A DNA stretch of 50,213 nucleotides, taken from contig NZ_SCFY01000030.1 of NCBI RefSeq assembly GCF_007049795.1, positions 1 through 50,213 on the forward strand, given 5' to 3'. The notes beneath the pieces were generated by a model. The model saw only the letters and a program-made list of their open reading frames with translations, was not told the origin of the DNA and ran no database searches. Shown piece by piece: positions 8,361 to 19,152 of the stretch (its first letter is position 1; the number at the start of each line of letters is the position of its first letter). A program made the translations under genes and the position numbers. The stretch comes from Ectopseudomonas mendocina. Lineage in GTDB: Bacteria > Pseudomonadota > Gammaproteobacteria > Pseudomonadales > Pseudomonadaceae.

Positions 8361-9635
8361 TCATGCACCAATGTGCGGACTGTTCGCTTCGCTACGAGCG
8401 GCCGGCGTTCCGGTCCGCCCTACACGCGGCACCAGCCATAATCCAAGCATGCTGAGCAGACCGTAGGCGCTCAGCCAGGCCCAGGCGCTGGCATCGAGCG
8501 CCAGCATGCCGAGCTCACCGGCCAACCAGAATGCCGGCAGGTTACTCATCAGACGCAGGCACTCCAGCCGCCAGGCATTGCTGCGGTTCTCCAGCCACAT
8601 GCCGATGCTGCAAAGGCCCAGCGCCATCCACAGGCAGGCCAGCAGCACCGCACTGATCGAAAGCGCATCGCCCTGCGCCAGCAGCCATACGCCGGCTAGC
8701 AGGTAACAGACGAACTGCAGCAACGCGTAAACCTGCGCGCCACGCGCCAGCGGCACATCGAACTTGCGGAATTTGCTCAGGTCCGTCTTGGCTTGCGGAT
8801 AGCGCGCCGCCACGTCGGCCGGGCGCCACCCCGTTGGCATGAACCAGATACGCAGGCGGTCCCACCAGGAGCTGGCGTGCCTGGCGTCGCGCCACAGCCC
8901 GGCGTAGACCTGCAGGTTGGCCCACAGGGGGTTCCAGCTGGCCAGCGGTACGGTTACGCCGAAGATCACCGGTTCCTCGTCGAGCTCCTCCTGGAAGGTG
9001 CCGAAAATTCGGTCCCAGACAATGAACACACCGCCGTAATTGCGATCCATGTAGATAGGATTCTGCGCATGGTGAACCCGGTGGTTGGATGGCGTGATGA
9101 ACAACCACTCGAACCAGCCCAGCTTGGGAATGTGGCGGGTATGCACCCAGAACTGATAGAGCAGGTTCAGGGCTGCGACAGTGAGAAAGACCAGCGGCGG
9201 CACACCAACCACGGCCATCGGCAGGTAGAAGATCCAGCCGAAGATGAAACCGGTGCTGGTTTGCCGTAACGCAGTGGAGAGGTTGTAGTCCTCGCTTTGA
9301 TGGTGCACGGCATGCGCAGCCCACAGCACATTGCGCTCGTGGCCCAGGCGGTGGTTCCAGTAGTAGCAGAAATCGTAGAAGACGAAGGCGAAGATCCAGA
9401 CCCAGAGGCTGCTTGCAGACAACTCGACCAACGCCAGGTGCTCCCAGGCGAAGGCATAGGTGAGCAGGCCGACCACCTTGGTGAGAATCCCGGTGGCCTG
9501 CGACAGCACGCCAGCACTGAGGCTGTTGAGCGCATCGGCCAGGCGATAGGTACGCATGCCGCGCCAGCGGTCTGCGAGCAGTTCCAGAGCGATCAGCAAA
9601 AAGAAGAAGGGCACTGCGTAGAGAACGTAATTCAT
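8361..9635 (-). CDS. Sterol desaturase / fatty acid hydroxylase family membrane protein
   Basis: A 424-residue di-iron membrane oxygenase. The histidine clusters of the family are visible: NHRLGHE, HAVHHQSE and NHRVHHAQN, set between hydrophobic helices in the N-terminal 250 residues. The remainder is a further hydrophobic region of unknown role, longer than in minimal family members. I chose ATG 9635 (MNYVLYAVP), which leads straight into the first helix; an ATG at 9683 is an alternative. Its substrate is unknown, and bacterial relatives act on lipids or hopanoid-like molecules. It is divergent from elbB. Confidence 0.85.
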   Translation of the reverse strand: MNYVLYAVPFFFLLIALELLADRWRGMRTYRLADALNSLSAGVLSQATGILTKVVGLLTYAFAWEHLALVELSASSLWVWIFAFVFYDFCYYWNHRLGHERNVLWAAHAVHHQSEDYNLSTALRQTSTGFIFGWIFYLPMAVVGVPPLVFLTVAALNLLYQFWVHTRHIPKLGWFEWLFITPSNHRVHHAQNPIYMDRNYGGVFIVWDRIFGTFQEELDEEPVIFGVTVPLASWNPLWANLQVYAGLWRDARHASSWWDRLRIWFMPTGWRPADVAARYPQAKTDLSKFRKFDVPLARGAQVYALLQFVCYLLAGVWLLAQGDALSISAVLLACLWMALGLCSIGMWLENRSNAWRLECLRLMSNLPAFWLAGELGMLALDASAWAWLSAYGLLSMLGLWLVPRVGRTGTPAARSEANSPHIGA

Positions 9636-9810
9636 GACTGCGCCGTATCGTTGTACTTGTGTCGGGAATGAGCTGTTATTCATCCTATGCGCAGCTTCGC
9701 CAGGCTTCGCGGCGGCAAATGACAGCCCGAGTGGCATTTGGCGACAACCCAGGAATCGGTAACACCCGCGCCCGCTTCACGGTCGCGTCTTTCCTCACCA
9801 GGAGTCGAGC

Positions 9811-10470
9811 ATGAGCAAGAAAGTGGCAGTGATTCTGTCCGGCTGTGGCGTCTACGATGGCGCCGAGATCCATGAAAGCGTGATCACCCTGTTGCGCCTC
9901 GACCAGCGTGGTGCCCAGGTCGAGTGTTTCGCCCCCAACGTGCCGCAGCTGCACGTGGTCGATCACTATAGCGGCGACGAGATGGACGAGACGCGCAACG
10001 TCCTGGTGGAATCGGCGCGCATTGCCCGCGGCAAGATCAAGGACGTGAAAGAGCTGCATGTGGCCGAGTTCGACGCGCTGATCCTGCCTGGCGGCTTCGG
10101 CGTGGCGAAGAACCTTTCCGACTTCGCCACCAACGGTGCCGGCTGCACCGTGCAGCCGGACGTACTGGCCGCATGCAAGGCCTTCGTCGATGCCGGCAAG
10201 CCGGTCGGCCTGATGTGCATAGCGCCGGCACTGGCGGCGAAAATCTTCGGGGCCGGCGTGGTGTGCACCATCGGCACCGATCACGACACCGCCACCACCC
10301 TGACCCAGATGGGCGCCGAACACCATGAATGCGAGGTCAGCGACATCATCGAGGATGAGCAACGCAAGCTGGTGACCACGCCGGCCTATATGCTCGCGCA
10401 GTCCATCGCCGAGGCGGCATCGGGCATCAACAAGATGGTCGACCGCGTACTGGAACTGGCGCACCACTGA
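9811..10470 (+). CDS. elbB: Glyoxalase/isoprenoid biosynthesis protein ElbB (DJ-1/PfpI superfamily)
   Basis: A 219-residue class I glutamine amidotransferase-like protein of the ElbB type, which has weak glyoxalase activity in Escherichia coli. The opening KKVAVILSGCGVYDGAEIHE is diagnostic. The nucleophile-elbow region contains PVGLMCIAPALAAKIF with the cysteine, preceded by the glycine-rich LILPGGFGVAKNL. AGGAG lies 6 nt ahead of the ATG. It stands alone between the hydroxylase and a thioesterase. Its physiological substrate is unclear. Confidence 0.92.
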   Translation: MSKKVAVILSGCGVYDGAEIHESVITLLRLDQRGAQVECFAPNVPQLHVVDHYSGDEMDETRNVLVESARIARGKIKDVKELHVAEFDALILPGGFGVAKNLSDFATNGAGCTVQPDVLAACKAFVDAGKPVGLMCIAPALAAKIFGAGVVCTIGTDHDTATTLTQMGAEHHECEVSDIIEDEQRKLVTTPAYMLAQSIAEAASGINKMVDRVLELAHH

Positions 10471-10712
10471 TTTTCAGGCGTCGGCATGTGGCGTTGCGCC
10501 TGAGTTGACGCCAAGGCCCCATGGGGTGGGCGGCGTTCCGTTTTAGCCCACCTTGATTGCCATTGGTGGACTGAAGCTGAAGCGGAACGCGCCCGAATCC
10601 TCGCACAGGAGTCAGGCCGATCCGGCCAATACTCAGGGCACTCCTGCATTGCCTCTGGCCAAGCCTTGCGCGGTACTGCAGCGTGGCAACAGGATTTCCC
10701 GGAGCCCCTGCC

Positions 10713-11180
10713 ATGTCCCAGCCCTTCGTCCTCAGCCCCGACCTGCAACAGGCGGTGGCCAGTTTCTTTCAGCGCATCCCCTTCAATCAGATGCTCGGTA
10801 TCGAACTCGACGAGCTGAGCCCCGAGCGGGTGACCATGCACCTGCCGATGAAGCCCGAACTGATCGGCAACTTCGTCCACGGCATCCTGCACGGCGGGGT
10901 GATTTCCTCGCTGCTCGATGTCTGTGGCGGCGCCATGGCGCTGATCGGCGCATTCGCCAACCACCAGCACCTGCCGGCAGCCGAGCGCATGAGCAAACTG
11001 TCCAAGCTCGGCACCATCGATCTGCGCATCGACTATCTGCGCCCCGGACGCGGCCAGCGCTTCACTGCCACGGCCATGCCCTTGCGCGCCGGTAACAAGG
11101 TGGCGGTGATTCGTATGGAGCTGCACAACGACGAGGGCGTGCTGGTGGCAGTGGGCACTGGCACCTATCTGTGTGGGTAG
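10713..11180 (+). CDS. PaaI-type hot-dog fold thioesterase
   Basis: A 155-residue acyl-CoA thioesterase-like protein. The hot-dog fold signature FVHGILHGGVISSLLDVCGG contains the HGG element at the catalytic loop. A later strand segment, TIDLRIDYLRPG, is also typical. Start MSQPF at 10713 is preceded by GGAG with 9-nt spacing; the longer frame adds ten residues without support. The acyl substrate is unknown. About 240 nt upstream, back to elbB, contain no clear gene. Confidence 0.85.
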   Translation: MSQPFVLSPDLQQAVASFFQRIPFNQMLGIELDELSPERVTMHLPMKPELIGNFVHGILHGGVISSLLDVCGGAMALIGAFANHQHLPAAERMSKLSKLGTIDLRIDYLRPGRGQRFTATAMPLRAGNKVAVIRMELHNDEGVLVAVGTGTYLCG

Positions 11181-11193
11181 TGGCAACGCACAT

Positions 11194-11264
11194 TGTGGGA
11201 GGGGCTTCAGCCGCGGCTGGCGCCCAGCTCGCTCATCACCGGCGTACTGCTTCGCGAGTACGCC
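11194..11264. repeat. Dispersed repeat fragments
   Basis: The stretch tgtgggaggggcttcagccg (from 11194) resembles one arm of the common Pseudomonas tgtaggagcggcttt repeat also found at 44927. It is followed by a perfect 8-bp stem GGCGTACT/AGTACGCC (11241-11248, 11257-11264). It lies between convergent genes and could act as a bidirectional transcript end. Confidence 0.5.
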
Positions 11265-11297
11265 CTACGCGCCTCCCATAGCAGAAATCCGGAGCAG

Positions 11298-11747
11298 CTA
11301 GCGACTCAGCCGTGTGAGAATCCGATCCAGCGAGTTGGCGAATGCCTGCCGATCCTTTTCCGAATACGGCGCCTGACCACCGCCCACCTGCCCCTGCTCA
11401 CGCAGGTCGGTGAACAGGTTACGCACCGCCAGGCGCTCACCCATGTTGCGTTCGTCGAACTCGCGACCACGCGGGTCGAGCGCAGCCACACCCTTCTTCA
11501 CCAGACGGTCGGCCAGTGGCACGTCGCTGCAGATCACCAGCTCGCCGGGCACGGCGTGCTCCACCAAATGATCATCGGCGGCGTCCGGCCCGCTGGGCAC
11601 CACGATCAGTTTCACGCAGGCGAAATTCGGCCGGGCGACGGCCTGACCGGCCACCAGCACCACTTCGAAGCCTCGTTTGAGGGCGAACTTGACCACTTGG
11701 TCCCGCGCTGCCCGGGGGCAAGCGTCGGCGTCGATCCATACGCGCAT
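11298..11747 (-). CDS. YaiI/YqxD family protein (UPF0178, DUF188, PIN-like)
   Basis: A 149-residue conserved protein starting MRVWIDADACPRAARDQVVK. The aspartates in DADACP, DAADDH and CSDVPLADR match the NYN/PIN-like nuclease fold assigned to this family. The function is unproven, and an RNA-processing role has been suggested for the fold. Start ATG 11747 was preferred over 11768 because homologues begin with the short hydrophobic strand before DADACP. It is convergent with the thioesterase gene. Confidence 0.85.
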   Translation of the reverse strand: MRVWIDADACPRAARDQVVKFALKRGFEVVLVAGQAVARPNFACVKLIVVPSGPDAADDHLVEHAVPGELVICSDVPLADRLVKKGVAALDPRGREFDERNMGERLAVRNLFTDLREQGQVGGGQAPYSEKDRQAFANSLDRILTRLSR

Positions 11748-11799
11748 GCAGCAACTTCCGCAGAACAATCAGCGCGCAGTATGCCAGCTGACGACTCGA

Positions 11800-12135
11800 T
11801 CAGGCGTTGTAGAAAGGCTCGCAGCGCTCACGCACGGCGCGCGACAGGTTGTCGTCGGCCAGCTCGATAAGGTCCAGTTCCACTTCATCGGGCAGCAGCT
11901 CGGCTACCAGCGCAGCCAGGCGCCGTTGACCGCACACATCGGCACCGGAAATCGCCAGCAGCAAGCGCGGCTGCGGGCCGATGGCCGGATCGCGCAACGC
12001 AGCGAGAAAAGCTTCGCGCACAGCTAGCTGGGCACAGGCCGCAGACAGGGCCTGCTCCAGGGGAGGATGACGCAGAGCAGCCAACGCCAGATCAGGACTG
12101 TCGGCGTAGTGAGTGGAGTGGATCGAGGAAGACAT
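11800..12135 (-). CDS. Hypothetical protein, SseB C-terminal-like
   Basis: A 111-residue soluble protein. The N-terminal half is alanine/leucine-rich and helical; the C-terminal half (PRLLLAISGADVCGQRRLAA followed by an acidic strand) recalls the C-terminal domain of SseB-type proteins. That resemblance is weak and I do not assign a function. It is co-oriented with YaiI and separated from it by 52 nt, and it lies downstream of the iron permease gene. Confidence 0.65.
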   Translation of the reverse strand: MSSSIHSTHYADSPDLALAALRHPPLEQALSAACAQLAVREAFLAALRDPAIGPQPRLLLAISGADVCGQRRLAALVAELLPDEVELDLIELADDNLSRAVRERCEPFYNA

Positions 12136-12261
12136 GCGCGCACTCGGCAGAGAAATTAGAGCCAGCCTAGGTACACTGGGACCCGCTGTCGTGGCAGCGG
12201 TTCACGCTATCGCGCAACGAGGGCGAGCAAAGTCGCCCTCGTTCACGCCTTTTCCAGCGGC

Positions 12262-14151
12262 TCAGGCCTGAGCTGCTGAGCGGCGCCGTTCACCCAGCAG
12301 GCTGCGCCCGTACAGCAGCGCGATACCGGCCAGCGCCAGGCCCTGCGCCGACAGGCTCCAGGCATCGGCATGAATGCCCAACCAGTCGAACTCGAAGAAG
12401 GCCACCGGACGAGTACCGAGCACACCGGCCTCCTGCAACGCGGCCACACCATGGCCGGCGAAGACCACGGACAGCACGCACAGCAGCACCGCGTTGACGC
12501 CGAAGAAGGTCGCCAGCGGCAGTTTGCGCGAACCACGCAGGATCACCCAGGCCAGGCCGATCAGCAGCACCAGCGCCGTACCGGCGCCGGCCAGCACCGC
12601 ACCGTGCCCGGCAGGACCGGCCTGTAGCCAGAGGGTTTCGTAGAACAGAATCACTTCGAACAGCTCGCGATAGACCGAGAAGAACGCCAGCATGGCGAAG
12701 CCGAAGCGGCCACCGCCACCGACCAGGCTGCTCTTGATGTAATCCTGCCAGGCCGCAGCATGGCGACGATCATGCATCCACACGCCAACCCACAGCAGTA
12801 CCACACTGGCGAACAGCGCCGTGGCGCCTTCCAGCAGCTCACGCTGAGCGCCGCTGATGTCGATCAGGTAGGCCGCCACCGCCCAGGTCGCGACACCGGC
12901 CAGCAATGCCAAGCCCCAGCCGACGTGCACGCTGCGTACCGCCTGCTGCTGCCCGGTATTGCGCAGGAAGGCGAGGATCGCCGCCAGCACCAGAATCGCC
13001 TCGAGCCCCTCGCGCAGCAGAATCAACAGGCTGGCGAAGAAGCTCAGGCTGTCATCCATGGCACCATCGGCCAGCAGCGCCGCAGACTTGTCCAGCTCCA
13101 CCTTGGCCTGTTCCAGCGCCTGTGCCGCCTGCGCGACGCCAGCGCCATCCTGCAGCGCCTGGCGGTAGGCCATCAGGGCTCGCTCGGTGGTCTTGCGCTG
13201 CACTGCATCGAGGTTGTCGAGAGCACCTTCGACCAGTTCGAAGCCTTCCAGGTAGGCGCCGACGGAGAGGTCATAGGCCTGCTCACGATCACCCTCGCGG
13301 TAGGCCTGCAGACTGCGCTCCAAGGTCGAGCGGGTGTAGCCGATCAATTGTTGCGGGCCGCGCTGCTCCAGCACCGGATGCGCGCGCTGGGCGCGAAACG
13401 CGGCGACATCGCCGCCAGCAGCCGCAATCTCGGCAGGCGTGCGCCCTGCCAGCTCGCTCATGGCGAAGCGCGTCTGCCCCTGTGCCGGCGCGGAGGTGAA
13501 GCCGGCGATGTAGGCGGCCAGGTCCCAACGTTGGCGTTCGTCGAGTTGATCGGCGAAAGCCGGCATATCGGTGCCTTCAATGCCCAGGCCGAGCGTGTTG
13601 TAGAGGTCGTACAGGCTCAGGCGGTCCAGACGCGCGGCGTCACGCAGATTGGCCGGCGCCGGCTCCAGACCGATGCCGGCAGGCCCATCGCCCAGGCCGC
13701 TGTCGCCATGGCACACCGAGCAATGTTGCGCGTAGAGCGGCGCACCGCGTTCCGGGTCAGGCGTCAGCACGGGGGTCTGCGCCACCTTATAGAGCTCGGC
13801 CAGGCGTGCACCCAGCTTGCGCGCGGCGCCTGCAACCTCATCGCCCGGTTGGCGCTGGACAATCGCCTGGTGCAGATCGCGCACGCCCTGCTCCAACTCG
13901 GCACGGCCAGCTTGAGCCGGCAAGGTCACGACCAGGCCCTGCAAAACGTCGAGAAACTCCAGTTGCTCCTGGTATTCACCGGCATCGACGATCTGGCCAC
14001 CGGCAACGGTGGCCGGGTAATCAGCACCGATATAGCCAATCAGATGCAGCGCCTGCGCGGCGCCATCGAGGGGCTCGGCAACGGCGAGAAAGCTGAGGCT
14101 GGCCAGCAACGGCAGCATCAGCCAGGAAAGGGAGAAACGAAAGCGGATCAT
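12262..14151 (-). CDS. Cytochrome c / FTR1-family iron permease fusion
   Basis: A 629-residue inner-membrane protein. The signal sequence (residues 1-25, ending AVA) is followed by a periplasmic region with a c-type heme motif CSVCH (144-148). After a helical linker comes the seven-helix FTR1 permease domain with the two iron-path motifs REGLE (380-384) and RELFE (495-499). Such fusions oxidise and import ferrous or ferric iron. Start ATG 14151 (MIRFRFSLSW) suits the signal peptide better than the ATG ten codons upstream. I looked for a Fur box in the upstream region and found no convincing one. Confidence 0.9.
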   Translation of the reverse strand: MIRFRFSLSWLMLPLLASLSFLAVAEPLDGAAQALHLIGYIGADYPATVAGGQIVDAGEYQEQLEFLDVLQGLVVTLPAQAGRAELEQGVRDLHQAIVQRQPGDEVAGAARKLGARLAELYKVAQTPVLTPDPERGAPLYAQHCSVCHGDSGLGDGPAGIGLEPAPANLRDAARLDRLSLYDLYNTLGLGIEGTDMPAFADQLDERQRWDLAAYIAGFTSAPAQGQTRFAMSELAGRTPAEIAAAGGDVAAFRAQRAHPVLEQRGPQQLIGYTRSTLERSLQAYREGDREQAYDLSVGAYLEGFELVEGALDNLDAVQRKTTERALMAYRQALQDGAGVAQAAQALEQAKVELDKSAALLADGAMDDSLSFFASLLILLREGLEAILVLAAILAFLRNTGQQQAVRSVHVGWGLALLAGVATWAVAAYLIDISGAQRELLEGATALFASVVLLWVGVWMHDRRHAAAWQDYIKSSLVGGGGRFGFAMLAFFSVYRELFEVILFYETLWLQAGPAGHGAVLAGAGTALVLLIGLAWVILRGSRKLPLATFFGVNAVLLCVLSVVFAGHGVAALQEAGVLGTRPVAFFEFDWLGIHADAWSLSAQGLALAGIALLYGRSLLGERRRSAAQA

Positions 14152-14270
14152 TAATGCATCCCAAACGAGAATGGGTGGCATTAAATTGTTGCCTGCCTAA
14201 CGACCAAGCACAAGAACAATCTGAAATATCTGGTAACAATCAGCCGAGCGGAACCTGAAAACCCGTCCTG

Positions 14271-14324
14271 CCCGCGCAGGCGAGCACCCAGAATCGGCGA
14301 ATCAACTGGGCTCGCCTTCGCGGG
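14271..14324. repeat. 14-bp inverted repeat upstream of the iron permease gene
   Basis: CCCGCGCAGGCGAG (14271-14284) pairs with CTCGCCTTCGCGGG (14311-14324), one mismatch, 26-nt loop. It looks like a REP-type extragenic element. The 245-nt gap from 14152 to 14396 otherwise contains only the AT-rich stretch near 14160-14240, which probably carries the permease gene promoter. Confidence 0.6.
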
Positions 14325-14396
14325 AGTGGCGATGAATGGCTTTTTCAGAACATCCCTGGCAAACGCTCGGCCAGCGTTGAGCGATACGAACGAGGC

Positions 14397-15029
14397 TCAG
14401 ACTGCCGCGCGCTTGACCGTCGCCAACAGGCCAGCCGCAGCCGCGAACAGTGCGGCGAAACTGCGGTTCATCACCCGCTGCTGACGCGGTGTGCGCAGCA
14501 GCCGCAGGACGCGCGAAGCGAGGCCGGTGTAGCCGGCCATGACGATCAGATCCACGATGATCATGGTCACGCCCATCACCAGATACTGCGCCAGCAGCGG
14601 CGCATGCGGATTGATGAACTGCGGCAGTACCGCGAGCATGAAGACGATGGCCTTGGGGTTGCTGAAGTTGACCAGAAAACCGCGCAACACCAGGGTCAGT
14701 GGCCGGCCAATAGGCCGCTCGGCCGCACCGGCATCCAGATCGCTGGGCAGCGCGACCCACTGCTTATATGCGAGGAACACCAGATAGGCCACGCCGAACC
14801 ACTTGATCAGGCTGAAGGCCAGGGCCGAGGCGGCCAGGATGGCGCCCACGCCAGCGGCGACGATGGCGATCTGCAGCGCCAGGCCGAGCTGCAAGCCAAG
14901 CGCGTTCCAGTAGCCGCGCCAGAAGCCATACTGCATACCGGCCGACATCGAGGCCACGGCACCGGCACCCGGCGACAGGCTGATCACCCAGCAGGCGACG
15001 AAGAAAGCGAGCCAGGTTTCCAATGCCAT
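14397..15029 (-). CDS. LysE/RhtB family amino acid exporter
   Basis: A 210-residue protein with six predicted membrane helices. The N-terminus FFVACWVISLSPGAGAVASM carries the SPGP-like motif of LysE-type translocators, and NFSNPKAIVFMLAVLPQFI is the conserved central motif. Such proteins export amino acids or derivatives such as homoserine lactone and threonine; the substrate here is unknown. GAGG precedes the ATG at a suitable distance. Confidence 0.9.
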   Translation of the reverse strand: MALETWLAFFVACWVISLSPGAGAVASMSAGMQYGFWRGYWNALGLQLGLALQIAIVAAGVGAILAASALAFSLIKWFGVAYLVFLAYKQWVALPSDLDAGAAERPIGRPLTLVLRGFLVNFSNPKAIVFMLAVLPQFINPHAPLLAQYLVMGVTMIIVDLIVMAGYTGLASRVLRLLRTPRQQRVMNRSFAALFAAAAGLLATVKRAAV

Positions 15030-15105
15030 GATGCGTACCTCGAGAAGCTGAATTCAGGGGAAGAGCAGCACAGCCTACTCCTGCTCCAGCGCCTCGACCA
15101 GTCGG

Positions 15106-15644
15106 TCAGCGCCAGCGGCGCACCGACCTCTGGAAGAACAGGCTGTTGGGTACCTGCAACACAGCGCCGGAGGCATCCTCAGTGAGGTCCTGCAGGGTGG
15201 TGTAGAACAGGTTGATGGCGATGACCCGGCCCTTCACACCCGGCTTGTCAGCGCTATCGATCACCTCGACCGTGTCGCCGATACGGAACGGCCCCATGGT
15301 GAAGATCAGCAGCGCACAGAACATGTTCGACAGCACGCTCCAGATGGCGAAGAACGCCACCGCAGCGACAGCAGTGAAACCGGTCAGCGCCGTCCACAGC
15401 ACTGTGGCCGAAACCCCCAAGCGCTCCAGCACCATGAGCAGCGCGCTGCCCATGATCAGCCAGCGCACCAGCCCCCGCAGCGGCTGCAGCACTTCTGGCG
15501 GCAGCAGGCTGTAACGCGCGCCGAGACGGCTGATGGCACGGGTCAGAATGCGTTGGGCAACCCACGCCAGCAGGATGATCAGCAGTACCTGGCCGGTGCG
15601 AATCAGCGGGTCGCGCCAGGCCATCAGCAAATCTAACTGTTCCA

Positions 15645-15645
<1 letters not shown>
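15106..15645 (-). CDS. Small MscS-family mechanosensitive channel
   Basis: A 179-residue protein with three hydrophobic helices followed by the pore-lining segment (AVAAVAFFAIWSVLSNMFCA) and the beta domain (GDTVEV, GVKGRVIAINLFYTTL, VPNSLFFQ). It ends right after the beta domain, so the C-terminal cage domain of full-length MscS is missing. This may be a natural short form or a loss of the 3' end. ATG 15645 overlaps the stop of the upstream yheS gene by one base (TGATG), implying translational coupling. Confidence 0.85.
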
Positions 15646-17558
<1,913 letters not shown>

Positions 17559-17608
17559 AATGGCGGCGGAGTCTATCAGTTTCGCCCCGAAATCGCCTGG
17601 GAGGCCGC

Positions 17609-18052
17609 GTGCAGGATCTATGGAATTTCGCCGTGCAACTCTATGCTCGCCCGGGCGTGGAAAGTGCCTGTCTTCAGTTGCAGGATGCAGGCTGCGACGT
17701 CTGCCTGTTGCTGACCGGCGCCTGGCTGGAGCAGCGCGGCGTTCCTTGCCGGGACGATTATCTACACGCTCTGCGCGACCTGGCGCAGCCCTGGCAGCAG
17801 AACGTCGTCATGCCACTGCGGCAGACACGCCAGCAATGGCGAGCAGCAGCGAGCCAGGATGCCGAACTGGCGCCCCTGCGCGAGCAACTCAAACGATTGG
17901 AGCAGGAAGCCGAGCGACTTTTGCTGAAAAGACTGGAAGCCCTGACCAGGGATTGGCCGAGCGAGAACGCGGGCAGCGACTGGCTGCAGCCCCTTGCCGG
18001 AAATGACAGCGCCGCGCTGCAAGTGCTGCGCGGCGCCATTGCCGCCCGTTAG
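17609..18052 (+). CDS. TIGR02444 family protein
   Basis: A 147-residue protein beginning (M)QDLWNFAVQLYARPGVESAC, the hallmark of the TIGR02444 family, whose function is unknown. The middle has a cysteine-containing CLQLQDAGCDVCLLL segment and the C-terminal half is a charged helix. It starts at GTG 17609 with GGGAGG just upstream. It is divergent from yheS, and its TAG overlaps the TAA of convergent algP by two bases. Confidence 0.82.
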   Translation: MQDLWNFAVQLYARPGVESACLQLQDAGCDVCLLLTGAWLEQRGVPCRDDYLHALRDLAQPWQQNVVMPLRQTRQQWRAAASQDAELAPLREQLKRLEQEAERLLLKRLEALTRDWPSENAGSDWLQPLAGNDSAALQVLRGAIAAR

Positions 18053-18957
18053 GACGCGTTCGACGTACCTGGAGCAGCGGCACCATTGCTGGCCGCGGCA
18101 GGCGCCGGAGCGGCGGCGGGAGCTACGGGAGCAGTCGCGGCCTTGGGCTGCGCCGGCTTGACCGGGGCTTTTGCAGCCGCGGGTTTGGCAGCAGCGGGTT
18201 TAGCTGGGGCTTTTGCAGCGGCTGGCTTGGCAGCAGCAGGTTTGGCCGGGGCTTTTGCAGCGACAGGCTTGGCGGCAGCGGGTTTGGCCGGCGCCTTCGC
18301 AGCAGCTGGCTTGGCAGCAGCAGGTTTAGCCGGGGCTTTTGCATTTGCAGCTGCAGGCTTGGCAGCGGCCGGTTTGGACGGCGCTTTCGCAGCAGCTGGC
18401 TTGGCGGCAGCTGGTTTGGCTGGGGTTTTCGTAGCGGCGGGTTTGGCCGCGGCAGCCTTGGCTGGAGCCTTCTTGGCTGGAGCCTTGGCAGCTACCGGCT
18501 TCTTCGCAGCTGCGGGTTTGCTGGCAGATTTAGCGGCAGGAACAGCCACTTTAGCCTCTCGAACCGACAGGGCCTTGCCTACTGCTTCCTTGACCTTGCC
18601 AACGCCCTGAGCCAGTTTCAGGCTTTCCTGCGCATCGCGCTTGAGTTGAGCGATATAGGTGCGGGTTTCACTCTGACTGGACTTGAGTGCATCGAGCAAC
18701 TCTTCCAGGTCGGCGACTGCATCCTTTGCCTTGGCCTGCGCCTTGGCTTTGCCGGCAACGGCAGCGTCCTGCAGCTTGCTGCGGGCCTTGTGCAGTTTTT
18801 CCTGAGCCTTGCCACGTTGCTTTTCCAGCTTGGCGAGCAATTTCTCAGCGTCGATCAGAGCTTGCGAGCAGGCATTTTCCAGGTGTTCGAGCAAACTGGC
18901 AGACAGTTGGTGCAGCAGGTGCAAAGGGGTAGTGATGGACTTCTTCTTAGCCGACAT
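18049..18957 (-). CDS. algP: AlgP (AlgR3), histone H1-like regulatory protein
   Basis: A 302-residue basic protein. Residues 1 to about 140 are a helical, coiled-coil-like N-terminal domain (MSAKKKSITTPLHLLHQLSA onward). From there to the C-terminus it is almost only Lys, Pro and Ala in repeats of the KPAAAKPAAAKAPA type, as in histone H1 tails. In Pseudomonas aeruginosa AlgP influences alginate gene transcription and probably binds DNA. Start ATG 18957 is preferred over 18990. The near-identical codons of the tail make it prone to slippage and length variation. Confidence 0.93.
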   Translation of the reverse strand: MSAKKKSITTPLHLLHQLSASLLEHLENACSQALIDAEKLLAKLEKQRGKAQEKLHKARSKLQDAAVAGKAKAQAKAKDAVADLEELLDALKSSQSETRTYIAQLKRDAQESLKLAQGVGKVKEAVGKALSVREAKVAVPAAKSASKPAAAKKPVAAKAPAKKAPAKAAAAKPAATKTPAKPAAAKPAAAKAPSKPAAAKPAAANAKAPAKPAAAKPAAAKAPAKPAAAKPVAAKAPAKPAAAKPAAAKAPAKPAAAKPAAAKAPVKPAQPKAATAPVAPAAAPAPAAASNGAAAPGTSNAS

Positions 18958-19152
18958 GGCGCGCCTCCAGGCGGATGTGAACGAGCCCATACTAGACGCA
19001 GCCGCAAGGCCTCGCCATAGGCCTTTTGGCGAGCCGAGCAGATGCCGAAGTGCGCTGGCATAATCGGCGAGACCTTTTAGCTGTTGCAGAGCACGCTACG
19101 GCGCAGCGAAACCTCAACAGCCTGCCAAGTATCTTGATCGGGAGACACCGTC

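Noticed and set aside
14152..14260. Possible Fur box upstream of the FTR1 gene
   Set aside because: Only partial GATAAT-like half-sites were seen and none in proper dyad arrangement.
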